Program-made: the position numbers and the translations under genes
Shown here: one piece after another, positions 46,613 through 56,769 of the stretch
Layout: each line of letters opens with the position of its first letter
How positions within the stretch are numbered: position 1 is the stretch's first letter
NCBI GenBank assembly: GCA_017507385.1
Contig: JAFWAX010000034.1
Location: 1 to 64,000 of the forward strand
DNA length: 64,000 nt
Source of the DNA: Bacteroidaceae bacterium
GTDB lineage: Bacteria; Bacteroidota; Bacteroidia; Bacteroidales; Bacteroidaceae
Direction of reading: 5' to 3'
Notes under the pieces: model-generated
Databases searched by the model: none
What the model was told of the DNA's origin: nothing
Seen by the model: only the letters and a program-made list of their open reading frames with translations

Positions 46613-46631
46613 TATGATGGGTTCGACTTGA

Positions 46632-49154
46632 CTATAGGGCATTCACGGTGGTTGTTGCAGGTTTCAAACCTTTGCCATGCACCTTTACTGTTGCTTTGCC
46701 TGTTTTGCCATTGCTTTGAATGCCTATGACAAGTTGCCCGTGAAAGACTTTCATGGTTGGCTTCGTGAAAACCTCTGTACTTGTAGCATCACCGTTGCAA
46801 ATTCCTTTGAATGTGGCAGCTCCTGTTACGCTGACTGTGATTTGTTGGTCTGCGTCAGGCACGAGGTTACCTTCTTTGTCAAGTATGTTGACTGTGATGA
46901 AGGTCATATCCTCTCCATCTGCCTTTAGGTCTTTGATGGAAGTTCCAAGGTCTCCTGTCAGCAGAATCGCTGATGCTGCGCCTGCCGTCTTGACGCTCTT
47001 GTAGCCAGCCTCTTTGCCTTCGTCGTCAAAAACAACAACTTTCAGTTCTCCTGGTTCGTATTTTACATTGTTCCATCGGAGACGATAGCGGTCGATGGCA
47101 GGGTCGCTGACATCGGTTATTCTTCCGTCCTTACCACCGCCTCTCTTCACGTCTGTCCTCTTCGTGATTTTTCCTTGCGACTTACCATTGACGAAGAGTT
47201 CGGCCGTAGGGTAGTTGGTATAGCAATAGACGGGTGTCACTTCGCCTTCGCGGCCGGGGAATGTCCAATGGGGTAGCAGATGAATGGTTTCTTCTTCCTT
47301 GTTCCAATGTGAACGATAGAGATAATACCTGTCTTTTGGCAATCCTGCAAGGTCGAAGATGCCAAAGTAAGAAGAGCGGCTGGGCCAGTATTCATCGTAT
47401 GGAGTGGGCTCGCCCAGATAGTCGAAGCCTGTCCAAACAAATTCGCCAATCACCCATGGCTCATCCTCTTGCAGCAGCCAGTCTTCTTCGGGAACGTTCG
47501 ACCACCAGCAGGCCTCCATGTCGTAGCTGGAGCATTGACCATCATCGTACGCTTTACCGTCAGCACGCTGGACGGGGAACTTATATACGCCCCGCGAAGA
47601 GACAGTTGATGCTGTTTCGCTGCCGAGAATGAATCCGTGTCGCAACTTTTCGTAGGCTGCATGATAGCGATGTGTTCGGTAGTTGATGCCTGGAATGTCG
47701 AGCACTTGGGCATAACCCGTTGCGATGGCATTGTCTATGCGGTCCATGCCAGCTGTGATGGGGCGTGTCTGGTCAATTTTTCGGATGAAGTCCTGCATCT
47801 CGCGTGTCATTCTGTTGCCATCCTTTGAACCTTGTTCTGGGATTTCGTTGCCGATAGACCACATGACGATAGATGGGTGCAGACGATGGGCATAAATGAG
47901 GTTCAGAATGTCTCGTTTCCACCAATCCTTATAGAAGCGCGCATAGCCATTCTTGCATTTGGGATAAATCCACATGTCAAAGCTTTCAGCCATCACCATC
48001 ATGCCAAGTGAATCACAAACATCCATCTGCATCTGGCTCGGCATATTATGGGCAGTTCGGATGGCATCGCATCCCATGCTCTTCAGCAGCTCTATTTGGC
48101 GTATGAGAGCAGCCTTGTTGACTGCCGCGCCAATCATGCCAAGGTCGTGGTGAAGGCATATGCCTTTGAATTTCCTGCTTACGCCGTTCAGCATGAATCC
48201 ACCTTCTTCATGCACCTCAATCGTTCTTATACCATATTTTACAGTCTTTGAGTCAAGTACTCTTCCTTTGCCTCCATCAGCAATGATGCTGACGGTAAGT
48301 TCATAGAGCTTAGGGGTTTCTGGTGACCAGTATTCCACATTATCCATCGTCAATTCAGCTATAGCCGAGGCTTCGCCTGAAATGTCTGTAGATGTGGGAG
48401 ATACGTTTATCGTGCGATTGTTGGTGGAGAAGCGGATGACGTTGTTGTCGAAATTCCCATTCAGGGATGCTGACAATTTTATGGTGGCTGTCTTTTCAGC
48501 CTTGTTCAATCTTTCCGTCTCTACGTTGATGCCCCATTCCGATAGGTGGCAGTCGCTTGTTGTGATAAGTGTGACGGGCCTAAAAAGACCAGCTCCGGGA
48601 TACCATCGGCTGCTTTCTTCCACATTCTGAAGGCGAACGGCCAGCGTGTTGGCAGAGCCATCCTTGTGGATGTATGGGGTGACATCCACAAGGAATGGAG
48701 TATAGCCATATTTCCATTCTCCAGCTTTCTTCCCATTTACATAAACTTCTGGTTCTGACATTGCTCCATCGAAGTTGAGAATTGCTCGAGAGTAGTCTTT
48801 TCCTACTGTGAAGGTGGTACGATACCATCCTTGGCCAACCCACGGCAGGGAACCGCTGCGTCCTGTTTTTTCTGTTGCTTCTTTCTCTCCATTCTGCTCA
48901 ATAGCAACAACTTGTTTGTCGATGTCCTTGTTGAAAGGTCCGCTAATGGCCCAGTCGTGAGGAACTTGGACTGTTTGCCATTTGTTGTCGTTGTAAGAAT
49001 TTTGAGCAGGGGTATATGTGTCAAGTCCTTCAGCACGGGAGAATTTCCAGCCTTCTCGCAAGACTGTTTCTTGCCGTTGAGCTTGCACAGCAATGGTTGT
49101 TGCTGCCATGCAGAAGAATTGTATCCACTTGAGAATGTTTCGGTTGATGGCCAT
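46632..49154 (-). CDS. Glycoside hydrolase family 2 protein (beta-galactosidase-like)
   Basis: This is an 840-residue exported enzyme with a signal peptide (about 1-25). In order it has a GH2 sugar-binding domain (WKFSRAEG, VPHDWAISGPF), an immunoglobulin-like domain, and a TIM barrel with the acid/base Glu in MWSIGNEIPEQG and a probable nucleophile Glu in WVIGEFVWTGFDYLGEP. C-terminal beta-domains (DUF4982-like and bacterial Ig-like) follow. It removes beta-linked galactose or a related sugar. It follows the GH43 gene by 15 nt, so both act on the same polysaccharide. No susC/susD or regulator is adjacent. Exact specificity is not readable. Confidence 0.88.
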   Translation of the reverse strand: MAINRNILKWIQFFCMAATTIAVQAQRQETVLREGWKFSRAEGLDTYTPAQNSYNDNKWQTVQVPHDWAISGPFNKDIDKQVVAIEQNGEKEATEKTGRSGSLPWVGQGWYRTTFTVGKDYSRAILNFDGAMSEPEVYVNGKKAGEWKYGYTPFLVDVTPYIHKDGSANTLAVRLQNVEESSRWYPGAGLFRPVTLITTSDCHLSEWGINVETERLNKAEKTATIKLSASLNGNFDNNVIRFSTNNRTINVSPTSTDISGEASAIAELTMDNVEYWSPETPKLYELTVSIIADGGKGRVLDSKTVKYGIRTIEVHEEGGFMLNGVSRKFKGICLHHDLGMIGAAVNKAALIRQIELLKSMGCDAIRTAHNMPSQMQMDVCDSLGMMVMAESFDMWIYPKCKNGYARFYKDWWKRDILNLIYAHRLHPSIVMWSIGNEIPEQGSKDGNRMTREMQDFIRKIDQTRPITAGMDRIDNAIATGYAQVLDIPGINYRTHRYHAAYEKLRHGFILGSETASTVSSRGVYKFPVQRADGKAYDDGQCSSYDMEACWWSNVPEEDWLLQEDEPWVIGEFVWTGFDYLGEPTPYDEYWPSRSSYFGIFDLAGLPKDRYYLYRSHWNKEEETIHLLPHWTFPGREGEVTPVYCYTNYPTAELFVNGKSQGKITKRTDVKRGGGKDGRITDVSDPAIDRYRLRWNNVKYEPGELKVVVFDDEGKEAGYKSVKTAGAASAILLTGDLGTSIKDLKADGEDMTFITVNILDKEGNLVPDADQQITVSVTGAATFKGICNGDATSTEVFTKPTMKVFHGQLVIGIQSNGKTGKATVKVHGKGLKPATTTVNAL

Positions 49155-49169
49155 AGAGAATCAATAAAA

Positions 49170-52034
49170 CTATTTTTCAGACTTTTCGTAGATGATGTAA
49201 TCACTCAGTTTTACCCATGAAGATTTCTCTGAATAAGTGGTTTGATATGCACCAATATTGAGAGTCGGAGCACTTACTTCAATAGGTGAACCTGGCATGT
49301 TATTCCATGTCTTTCCATCTTTACTGCTTCGAGCAAACAGCTGATTTCCACGGCGTTCAAACTGAATGAACGGGTCATAGTTATATCCCTTATAGTTAGG
49401 ATATTGTGGACGTCCTCTTCTGCTTAAAACCGTAAGCATGTTGCCACAATTGTATAGTGGGAATGCTCCTAACTGATAGTATGTACCATTGTTTTCGATG
49501 AGAATTCCACCCTCGTTGAATCCTGTGACATTGCGGTTCTTTAGTCCTTCCATATCTGCAACTGTTGCCATGACAACGAAATCTCCTGTTACTTCGTGGT
49601 ACATTTCTCCGCCATTTTCGAGTGGGTCATCATTGAAGTTTGCAGTATTTGTAGATAATGTGAATTCTTCTTTCTTTTCAAAAGTGGGTTTCATGTCGGG
49701 AGAGAGTACAAATTTGCTGTCTGGGTCAATTTCCTCAAAATCGTCATCACCAAGAGATGGAGTGTCGAATTTGTTAGTGAAATCGTATAGCTTTTCGATG
49801 TCTTCCGCAGAAATTGATGTTGGAATAATCATGATAGAATTGATATATCCCATGAAGTTGTTTGTTCCTGCTGCATCAGCACCGATGGTGATTCGACCTT
49901 CTGGACGAATCATGAGAAAGTTGTTTTTCTCTTTCAGCAGTTTACCGTTGAGATATACCTTCTCCATCCATCCGTCGAATGTAATGGTCCAGAATTGCCA
50001 TTTCCCTTCACCTTCTTGGATGTCACGTGGAGCGCCACTGCTCTCAAATGAGCCATTATGGTTGATGAGTCCAGTAGAAGGGTCTGTTCCTAAACGGAAT
50101 TCAGTATTAGCGAGGTCTGCGCGTGATGATGACAGCGAAGTGACAGTAGAGATGGGACCAACCTTAGTGCTTAGCACCCAAGCCGAAATGGTATAAGGAG
50201 AATTATAGCGGAAGTTCTTTGGAAGTGGGATGTTGCTGCTCAGGCTTTGTGTTCCGTTGAAGAACATTCCCCATTTGCCATCTTTCACTCGCATGCGTAT
50301 AGGTTTGTTAGCCTTGAATGTGACGGCGTTTTCTTTGTCTCTGCTAAGTGTGTTAATTTCAGTAACATCAAATGGCTTTTCTGCATTCTGTGCTATGAGG
50401 TCAGCGCTAACAATAATATATGGTGATTGAGAAGCTCTTTCTTGTGCTTCAATATCTTTCTTATGCATACCAGGATAAGCATCGTTGCTTTCTGCTGTAA
50501 TGACAGGGAGTTCTGGTGCTTTCTTCCATACTTTCACATTCCAAATGGCTGGCATATGGCCGTTTTTCTGGGTGTCGAGAATAGTGATGCGTATGTAGCG
50601 TGCTTTAACCGATTTTTTGTCAATCATAGGAGACCCCTGCATGGTGTTCTCTGTGCGGTCAGCATAGATTGTCCATGATGCAGCGTCAGTAGATGTTTCT
50701 ATCTTGTACTGATAGAAGAAGGTTGGATATTCGAACTGAGTCCATATCTCGTTGAATTTCTGTACTTTCCCAAGGTCAATCTGAATCCATTCTTCTTTGC
50801 TTTGCTGTGCATTTGTTCCCCAGTTTGTATGACGTGCCTTCCAGAGTGTGGCGTTGTTGTCATCCACAGCATATTCTGGTTTGAACCAATCGTCATAATA
50901 AGAGGAAACGGTTACTTTTGCCCCAAGTGCCAAATTCTTGTTTTTTGAGTCTTTGAACACATCTACATTCAACGCATTGTGAGTTGGAGTGATAGGGTTG
51001 ATATTGCCCTGCTCGTCAAATGTTATCTCGTCAATACAGATTTGGCGGTTGAATCCATGGACAGATTTGGGGTTGTTGTGTCGGTGATAGACAATGTAGT
51101 ATTTCCCATCTTTTTCCAGAACAGAATGATGACCAGGTCCATGTACGGTTTCGTCTTCGTTGGTGGTAAGAATCTCTCCTTTATATTCAAAAGGTCCCAT
51201 TGGACCAACGGCCGATGTTGCATATTGAACTCTGTAAGTGTCTGTATGGCAACTTCCTGACGAGTAAGTGAAATAATAGATTCCATTACGCTTGAAAATG
51301 AATGGAGCCTCGAAGATGTCTTTCAGTTCTGTATTTGGAATGAGTCTTTTTTCTGTGAAGAATTCATCGGCAGCAATAGGGAATGGACGATTTTCGTTCC
51401 ATCGTCTTGCATCCTTCGTCACATTTTCAGCAAGAGAGTTGAGGTCAAAGTCACCATCTTTCAACTTTGCCACACCGCAGCCAAATCCGTCATAAATTCC
51501 CCAGGTGGTAAAGTAAAGATATTGGCTTTTATCCTCATCTTCAAACAACATAGGGTCAAGTGTAATGACATTGTGGATATATCGGTCTGGAACCATCACA
51601 GCGTCTTCTTTTCCGAGAATGTTTTTCCATGGTCCTACAGGAGAATCGCTTTCGCCAATATTTATATTGCATGGCTCGCAATAGTAGTAACGATATTTCC
51701 CATTGGGTTGCTGCACAACCTCGGGAGCCCACACCACTTCTGTTGTTGGCCAGTTCATGACAAAGTTTTTCCAGTTGACGAAATCCTTGCTCACCCACAC
51801 CTGTGCAGGGCCATATCCGTTTCCTGTTCCGTCTGTTGTTGCATATAAGTAATAAGTGTCTCCAAATTTACGGATTGTTGGATCTGCAAAATATCCAGGA
51901 ATGAATGGATTCATGTTGCTTGGAGCATTCCATGCTGTACCTGCTACAGGCGATGGCGTATATTCTCTCCGTACTCGCTGTGCGGAAAGTGTTGCTGATA
52001 CGAGAATTAGTAAAGGTAAGATAATTTTTTTCAT
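49170..52034 (-). CDS. GH43 family glycosidase with F5/8C and LamG-like modules
   Basis: This is a 954-residue exported enzyme with signal peptide 1-18 (TLSA|Q). The five-bladed GH43 domain (about 40-360) has Asp51 (YFADPTI), an Asp in TLDPMLFEDED and the acid Glu in DIFEAPFIF. Next come an F5/8 type C (CBM32-like) module (about 370-510), a LamG/concanavalin-like module (about 590-765) and a C-terminal beta-sandwich (about 790-950). GH43 enzymes are mostly arabinofuranosidases, xylosidases or arabinanases. It leads a two-gene operon with the GH2 enzyme. The ATG at 52034 begins the signal peptide. Confidence 0.88.
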   Translation of the reverse strand: MKKIILPLLILVSATLSAQRVRREYTPSPVAGTAWNAPSNMNPFIPGYFADPTIRKFGDTYYLYATTDGTGNGYGPAQVWVSKDFVNWKNFVMNWPTTEVVWAPEVVQQPNGKYRYYYCEPCNINIGESDSPVGPWKNILGKEDAVMVPDRYIHNVITLDPMLFEDEDKSQYLYFTTWGIYDGFGCGVAKLKDGDFDLNSLAENVTKDARRWNENRPFPIAADEFFTEKRLIPNTELKDIFEAPFIFKRNGIYYFTYSSGSCHTDTYRVQYATSAVGPMGPFEYKGEILTTNEDETVHGPGHHSVLEKDGKYYIVYHRHNNPKSVHGFNRQICIDEITFDEQGNINPITPTHNALNVDVFKDSKNKNLALGAKVTVSSYYDDWFKPEYAVDDNNATLWKARHTNWGTNAQQSKEEWIQIDLGKVQKFNEIWTQFEYPTFFYQYKIETSTDAASWTIYADRTENTMQGSPMIDKKSVKARYIRITILDTQKNGHMPAIWNVKVWKKAPELPVITAESNDAYPGMHKKDIEAQERASQSPYIIVSADLIAQNAEKPFDVTEINTLSRDKENAVTFKANKPIRMRVKDGKWGMFFNGTQSLSSNIPLPKNFRYNSPYTISAWVLSTKVGPISTVTSLSSSRADLANTEFRLGTDPSTGLINHNGSFESSGAPRDIQEGEGKWQFWTITFDGWMEKVYLNGKLLKEKNNFLMIRPEGRITIGADAAGTNNFMGYINSIMIIPTSISAEDIEKLYDFTNKFDTPSLGDDDFEEIDPDSKFVLSPDMKPTFEKKEEFTLSTNTANFNDDPLENGGEMYHEVTGDFVVMATVADMEGLKNRNVTGFNEGGILIENNGTYYQLGAFPLYNCGNMLTVLSRRGRPQYPNYKGYNYDPFIQFERRGNQLFARSSKDGKTWNNMPGSPIEVSAPTLNIGAYQTTYSEKSSWVKLSDYIIYEKSEK

Positions 52035-52118
52035 AATTTTTATATTAGTTAATCTGAACAAATTTCTTGTTTTGGTGAAAGTCCTTTTTGTTATGTTTTT
52101 GCCTATCCACGAGGGTAC

Positions 52119-53156
52119 TTAGCGTATTCCTCTTTGGTTCAGGGCTTTTACATACCGAGCAGCATTTTTCTGATGCTCGGCATAGTTCGTGGCAAAGTTG
52201 TGAGTGCCAGAAAAGTCCTCTTTGGCGCACATATATATATAGTTGTTTTTATCGTGATTCAGTACCGCCTCTATACCCGCAATGCTGGGTACGCAGATAG
52301 GTCCAGGTGGAAGTCCTGTGTTCTTATAGGTGTTATAAGGCGAATCTATTTCAAGGTGTTTATGCAGGATTCGCCTTAATCCCCAGTCTTGTGTAGCGAA
52401 TTTCACGGTTGGGTCGCTTTGCAAAGGCATTCCTATACGTAGTCGGTTCATGTAAAGAGCGGCAATCGTTGGCTTTTCTGCATTATTTGCAGTTTCGCTG
52501 TCGATGATGGATGCAAGTGTTGCAACTTCTTCTATTGTCAATTCCTTTCCTGCATATTTCCCTGCTTCTTCCAGTTTTGCGAGACGTTTTTCGTTCCAAA
52601 AGGCATGATTTTCTTTCTGTAGCCGTTCGAACAGGTTTTCTACAGACATATCCCAATATACTTCGTAGGTGTTGGGTATGAAAAAGGCGGGTAGGGTAGC
52701 TTGTGTGTAGCCCCAATTATTCAAATGGGCTGTTTCATCGATGTAATTGGCTATTTCGGCCGAATCTATCATCAGTTGCTGAGATAAGCGTTTCGCCATC
52801 TCGGGCATCGTTCTGACAGATGGAACAACAATCCTGATGGGCAACTCGTTGTGGTTGCGGATGTTGCGCACCAAATCCATCATCATCATGTCGGCTGTAA
52901 CCTCATATTTCCCTGTTCTTATGCGATCTTCAAGTTTCAGCAGGATAGCCCATGCTTGAAACGCCCTCATGCTTTGTGGGTGGCATGTTTCTTTTATTTT
53001 GTGTTCTACAGAATCAATGTTGTCATTTCTGTCGATGTAGATGTATGTTGGCTTGTCGAGCGTAAAACCGCTATTATACAGCCATACAGCGCCAATTCCT
53101 GCTGCTGTAATGAGGCTGATTAACACGATTCCTGCTGTTTTTATTATTTTTGTCAT
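52119..53156 (-). CDS. mltG: Endolytic peptidoglycan transglycosylase MltG (YceG family)
   Basis: This is a 345-residue protein anchored by an N-terminal helix (about 8-27). A LysM-like region (about 40-90) leads to the YceG catalytic domain. Visible motifs are VATLASIIDSETAN, YMNRLRIGMPLQSDPTV, SPYNTYKNTGLPPGPI and the C-terminal GTHNFATNYAEH. It cleaves nascent glycan strands and sets their length. It is monocistronic, with a TATCTTTG -7 box upstream. Confidence 0.92.
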   Translation of the reverse strand: MTKIIKTAGIVLISLITAAGIGAVWLYNSGFTLDKPTYIYIDRNDNIDSVEHKIKETCHPQSMRAFQAWAILLKLEDRIRTGKYEVTADMMMMDLVRNIRNHNELPIRIVVPSVRTMPEMAKRLSQQLMIDSAEIANYIDETAHLNNWGYTQATLPAFFIPNTYEVYWDMSVENLFERLQKENHAFWNEKRLAKLEEAGKYAGKELTIEEVATLASIIDSETANNAEKPTIAALYMNRLRIGMPLQSDPTVKFATQDWGLRRILHKHLEIDSPYNTYKNTGLPPGPICVPSIAGIEAVLNHDKNNYIYMCAKEDFSGTHNFATNYAEHQKNAARYVKALNQRGIR

Positions 53157-53247
53157 GTGAATGCTTGGTACAAGTCTGCTGATGTTCTTCTGTGCTATTT
53201 GTGTGATGTATTAGAGTTTTCTCTAATTTTAATGTAAAATATTATTG

Positions 53248-53255
53248 CAAAGATA
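53248..53255 (-). promoter_or_regulatory. -7 box upstream of mltG
   Basis: The minus strand reads TATCTTTG, 92 nt upstream of the mltG ATG. The -33 region is weak. Confidence 0.4.
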
Positions 53256-53338
53256 AGAATTATCTTGCAAAGATTCTTCTTGAATGGCAAAAGTTTTCTA
53301 ACTTTACACGAAATTCACATCAATACGTAATTCAAGTA

Positions 53339-53878
53339 ATGGGAAATTTTAGAGATTTAGTACAAAAGCGCCGTAGCATTCGGAAGTTTACGGATCAGGA
53401 GATTAAAGCAGAAGACCTTCAGACCATACTTCGTGCTGCTCTCATGTCGCCAACAGGCAAGAGCGTGCGAGGATGGCATTTTGTTGTTGTTGATGATAAG
53501 TCGCTTCTTGAAAAAATGTCATTGTGCAGACCAATGGGAAGCCAGTTCCTTGCCGAGGCAAAGATAGCCATTGTCGTGTTGGGTGACAGAGAAGCGTCTG
53601 ATGTCTGGTGCGAAGATGCGTCTTTGGCTGCTGTCACCATGCAGTATCAGATTGCCGACCTTGGACTTGGCTCATGCTGGTGCCAGATTCGCAATCGTTT
53701 CATGGAGAATGGCGAACCTTCAGACAATGTGCTTCGTTTCCTGTTGCGATACCCCGAGAATCTTACAGCGGAATGTGTGATTGGCATAGGTTATCCTGCC
53801 ATCGAACGCAAACCACAAAATGAGGAAGATTTGAAATGGGAGAATGTTCATATTGGCCCATTCCCCACAGAAGAATGA
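53339..53878 (+). CDS. Nitroreductase family protein
   Basis: This is a 179-residue FMN-dependent oxidoreductase-type protein. The N-terminal FMN-binding pattern RRSIRKFTDQEIKAEDLQ and the later CRPMGSQFLAEAKIAIVV and DLGLGSCWCQIRNR segments are standard for the family. The substrate is unknown; it is probably NAD(P)H-dependent. It lies 46 nt upstream of the DUF2520 gene and may be the first gene of that operon. Confidence 0.9.
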   Translation: MGNFRDLVQKRRSIRKFTDQEIKAEDLQTILRAALMSPTGKSVRGWHFVVVDDKSLLEKMSLCRPMGSQFLAEAKIAIVVLGDREASDVWCEDASLAAVTMQYQIADLGLGSCWCQIRNRFMENGEPSDNVLRFLLRYPENLTAECVIGIGYPAIERKPQNEEDLKWENVHIGPFPTEE

Positions 53879-53924
53879 TGATGACGCCTGTTTTCAGGGT
53901 CGCAAACTTCAAAAACGGATCGCG

Positions 53925-54692
53925 ATGAATATTGTTTTGGTTGGAGCAGGGAATCTCGCAACAAATATCGGAAAGGCAATCTCTCGTTCTGGTCACCAGA
54001 TTGTACAGATTTATAGCCGTACAGAAGCATCTGCAAGGACTCTTGCAGATATACTTGGGTGTACTTATACTACATCTATAGATGAGGTGTTTGAAGATGC
54101 AGATTTATATATGATTGCGTTAAAAGATTCTGTGCTGAAAGACATGGCTGAATTGTTGGTGAAAGGACGAGAAAACAGACTGTTTGTACATACAGCAGGA
54201 AGTATCGATATGGACATCATCCCAGCTTTGCGACGCGGTGTGTTCTATCCTATGCAGACCTTTTCCAAACAGCGTGAAGTGGACTTCAGGGAAATCCCGA
54301 TTTTCATCGAGGCTGCTCATGCCGATGACCGCGACCTGCTGAAATCCTTGGCGTCAGACATTTCCGGCAAAGTGTATGAGCTGAACAGCGAAAACCGCAA
54401 GTATCTGCATCTGGCAGCCGTTTTCTGCTGCAATTTCGCCAACCATTGCTTTCGGCTTGGAGAAAAGCTTCTGGACGAGCATGGCGGCATGCCTTTTGAA
54501 GTGATGCTTCCGCTGATAGACGAGACAGCCCGCAAACTTCATGAACTCACGCCACAAGAAGCTCAGACTGGTCCTGCAGTCAGATGGGACGAAAACGTCA
54601 TCGGCAAGCAGATGCAGCTCCTGTCCGACACCCCCGACTTGCAGCATATTTACGAACTCTTAAGCAAAAGCATACATCATGATAAACTATGA
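53925..54692 (+). CDS. Rossmann-fold and DUF2520 domain protein (NADP-oxidoreductase-like)
   Basis: From ATG 53925 this is 255 residues. The N-terminus is a nucleotide-binding Rossmann start ([19 protein letters not shown]). The second half is the helical DUF2520 domain ([20 protein letters not shown], then [16 protein letters not shown]). It resembles ProC-like or ketopantoate-reductase-like proteins; the reaction is unknown. Its 3' end overlaps the next gene by 14 nt, a sign of translational coupling. Confidence 0.85.
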   Translation: MNIVLVGAGNLATNIGKAISRSGHQIVQIYSRTEASARTLADILGCTYTTSIDEVFEDADLYMIALKDSVLKDMAELLVKGRENRLFVHTAGSIDMDIIPALRRGVFYPMQTFSKQREVDFREIPIFIEAAHADDRDLLKSLASDISGKVYELNSENRKYLHLAAVFCCNFANHCFRLGEKLLDEHGGMPFEVMLPLIDETARKLHELTPQEAQTGPAVRWDENVIGKQMQLLSDTPDLQHIYELLSKSIHHDKL

Positions 54693-55197
54693 CCTGACAA
54701 AGATACGAGCCGTCTTTTTAGACGTCGATGGAGTGCTGTCCTGTGAGACCATCCCCCAGCACCCTGATGGCGACCCCATGCGAACCGTAAACATAAAAGA
54801 TGGCTATGCCCTGCAGCATGCCGTCAAGAGCGGACTCATTCTGGCAGTCATCACAGGCGGAAAGACCGAAGCCGTCCGTGTGCGCTACGAAGGCTTAGGG
54901 CTGAAAGATGTGTATCTGGGTGCATCTGTCAAAATCAAGATTTACAGCGAGTTGAAGGAAAAATACTCGCTGGCAGACGAGGAAATCGCATACGTGGGCG
55001 ATGACATTCCCGACTATGAGGTGCTCCGGTCCTGCGGACTCCCTTGCTGCCCGTCCGATGCAGCACCCGAAATCAAAGAAATCTGCACCTACATTTCCCA
55101 TAGAGAAGGAGGAAAAGGGTGCGTTCGCGACATCGTAGAACAAATACTGAAAGCGCAAGACCAATGGATGCAAAACAGCAAAGCCTTCGGCTGGTAG
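54679..55197 (+). CDS. KdsC-like HAD phosphatase
   Basis: This is a 172-residue cytoplasmic HAD-superfamily protein without a cap domain. HAD motif I is FLDVDGVL (Asp14, Asp16), followed by VITGG (motif II) and [10 protein letters not shown] (motif IV). This is the architecture of 3-deoxy-D-manno-octulosonate-8-phosphate phosphatase, so a role in Kdo synthesis for LPS is likely, though other C0-type HAD proteins look similar. It overlaps DUF2520 by 14 nt and maf by 34 nt. Confidence 0.82.
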   Translation: MINYDLTKIRAVFLDVDGVLSCETIPQHPDGDPMRTVNIKDGYALQHAVKSGLILAVITGGKTEAVRVRYEGLGLKDVYLGASVKIKIYSELKEKYSLADEEIAYVGDDIPDYEVLRSCGLPCCPSDAAPEIKEICTYISHREGGKGCVRDIVEQILKAQDQWMQNSKAFGW

Positions 55198-55763
55198 AAG
55201 GATACAAAGTCATCTTAGCCAGCAACTCCCCCCGCCGCAAAGAGCTGCTGGGCGCATTAGGCATTCCTTTTGAAGTGCGCACATTGCAAGGAATAGACGA
55301 AAGCTATCCCGAGGGATTGGCAGGCGAGGAAATAGCCCTCTACATATCAGGGAAAAAAGCTGAAGCCTATCTTTCTACGATAGCCGACAAAGAACTGGTC
55401 ATCACAGCCGACACTATCGTGTATGATGCAGGGCAAGTGCTGGGAAAGCCCGCTAGCCGTGAAGAAGCAATCGCCATGCTGCATCAGCTGTCTGGCCATG
55501 CACACGAGGTTATCACAGGTGTGACCATAGCAACCAAGCAAAAGACAGTCTGGTTTGCCTCCGTCTCTCAGGTGCATTTCTCCGCTTTGACAGACGAGGA
55601 AATCACCTATTATGTTGACCATTTCAAACCCTATGACAAGGCTGGAGCCTATGGCATACAGGAGTGGATAGGGCATGTGGCAGTCACACACATCGAAGGT
55701 TCCTACTTCAACGTCATGGGGCTTCCTGTCCAACGGCTTTACACGGAACTGAAAAAGTTTTGA
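55164..55763 (+). CDS. maf: Maf/YhdE-type nucleoside triphosphate pyrophosphatase
   Basis: This is a 199-residue protein from ATG 55164, which lies inside the end of the upstream gene. Hallmarks are the N-terminal [15 protein letters not shown], the catalytic [15 protein letters not shown] and the GYGI-like [10 protein letters not shown]. It hydrolyses non-canonical or modified dNTP/UTP to the monophosphate. It is the last gene of the nitroreductase-DUF2520-KdsC-like-maf run. A palindromic repeat follows its stop by 15 nt. Confidence 0.92.
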   Translation: MDAKQQSLRLVEGYKVILASNSPRRKELLGALGIPFEVRTLQGIDESYPEGLAGEEIALYISGKKAEAYLSTIADKELVITADTIVYDAGQVLGKPASREEAIAMLHQLSGHAHEVITGVTIATKQKTVWFASVSQVHFSALTDEEITYYVDHFKPYDKAGAYGIQEWIGHVAVTHIEGSYFNVMGLPVQRLYTELKKF

Positions 55764-55778
55764 GAAATATCCGCAAAA

Positions 55779-55845
55779 TCGGTGTGCCCCACAGCACTTA
55801 GTCGATGTGCCCCACAACGCTCGGTCGTTGTGGGGCACATCGATG
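55779..55845 (+). repeat. TGTGCCCCACA palindromic repeat, copy 3
   Basis: Units TCGGTGTGCCCCACAGC (55779-55795) and TCGATGTGCCCCACAACG (55802-55819), and an inverted unit (55826-55843). It lies between convergent genes, right after maf, in the same orientation to it as copies 1 and 2 have to their upstream genes. Confidence 0.85.
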
Positions 55846-55887
55846 ATGGGGCTTTTGCTGCATGAATGACGGGTGCTGTATGAGGTG

Positions 55888-56694
55888 CTATATGCCCAGT
55901 TTGTGGATGTCCTCATATCCAAGACGGATGATGCAGGGGCCATAGGCGTAGGGGGCAATCTCGTATTCGTTGTAGTAGAATTCTATGCTGTCTTCTCCAA
56001 GCGAGAAGTTCTTGCTCACAAACATATCTGTTATGTCCAGAAAGCCCAGCTGGTTCAGCTCCTCCATCGTGCTTGCGTGCTTGTCCTTCATCAGTTTGGC
56101 AAGCAGCAGTTCCTTCAGCTTCTGCTGCTTGGCCAAGGGAACAATCTGGTCGAGAGAGATGAAATCGCCTGTGAGCATGTTGAACCTCAAGATGGTAGTG
56201 GTGGTGTAGGGATGTGCTCCACCTGTAAACTCCTCATCATCCAATCTGTAATTGAGCACATTCTCCATGCCGTATTCTGCATGTCCTTTCAGGTGCCTGT
56301 AGTAGATGCTGATAATCTTCTCGCGCTTGAACTCATTCAGCACGTCCTGCATGAAACATTCAACGGCCTTTTCGGCTGTAAGATTTCCTGGCTTCTTCAG
56401 CAGCATCTCCACCAGCTGGCTATTAATCTTGTCGGCAGCTTTCTCGCAGTCGGCTTTCACGGCCGTTGCAAATGGCATGTCCACTTTCACATCCATCTTT
56501 CTGGCTTCCAAGTCGCGCAGCATGGCAAATTCCTTGCCTTCCTCGTCAAATGGAACGCTAAGGGCTTCGGTCTTGCTCACTTCGTAGAAGCTCAGCAGTT
56601 CAGCCTCCTTCCGTCCTTTGCATGCCGCCAAGAAAAATGTTGCGACAAACGCCATGCCTAACAGCAAATGATATATCCTACAATCTTTTTTCAT
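55888..56694 (-). CDS. DUF3298/RsiV-like lipoprotein
   Basis: This is a 268-residue exported protein with a lipobox (FLAAC, Cys25). The C-terminal half carries the DUF3298 pattern (EFTGGAHPYTTTT near 165-180, then FYYNEYEIAPYAYGP near 245). This family is found in lysozyme-sensing anti-sigma factors of Gram-positives and in many Bacteroidetes lipoproteins of unknown role. It is monocistronic with a TACCTTTG -7 box at 56718-56725. Confidence 0.82.
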   Translation of the reverse strand: MKKDCRIYHLLLGMAFVATFFLAACKGRKEAELLSFYEVSKTEALSVPFDEEGKEFAMLRDLEARKMDVKVDMPFATAVKADCEKAADKINSQLVEMLLKKPGNLTAEKAVECFMQDVLNEFKREKIISIYYRHLKGHAEYGMENVLNYRLDDEEFTGGAHPYTTTTILRFNMLTGDFISLDQIVPLAKQQKLKELLLAKLMKDKHASTMEELNQLGFLDITDMFVSKNFSLGEDSIEFYYNEYEIAPYAYGPCIIRLGYEDIHKLGI

Positions 56695-56717
56695 CTTCCT
56701 TTACATGTTTTTCGATA

Positions 56718-56725
56718 CAAAGGTA
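56718..56725 (-). promoter_or_regulatory. -7 box of the DUF3298 lipoprotein gene
   Basis: The minus strand reads TACCTTTG, 23 nt upstream of the ATG at 56694, so the leader would be short. Confidence 0.5.
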
Positions 56726-56769
56726 GTGATTTTTCTGCTCACAGTTTCTTAAATTCTGGTAATAATCCA

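Noticed and set aside
49489-50196. Open frame antisense to the GH43 gene (235 residues)
   Set aside because: It is Ser-rich and lies opposite the LamG-like module; typical shadow of a real gene.
55873-56661. Open frame antisense to the DUF3298 lipoprotein (262 residues)
   Set aside because: The minus strand encodes a lipobox and the DUF3298 motif with its own promoter; the plus-strand frame has no start context or domain.
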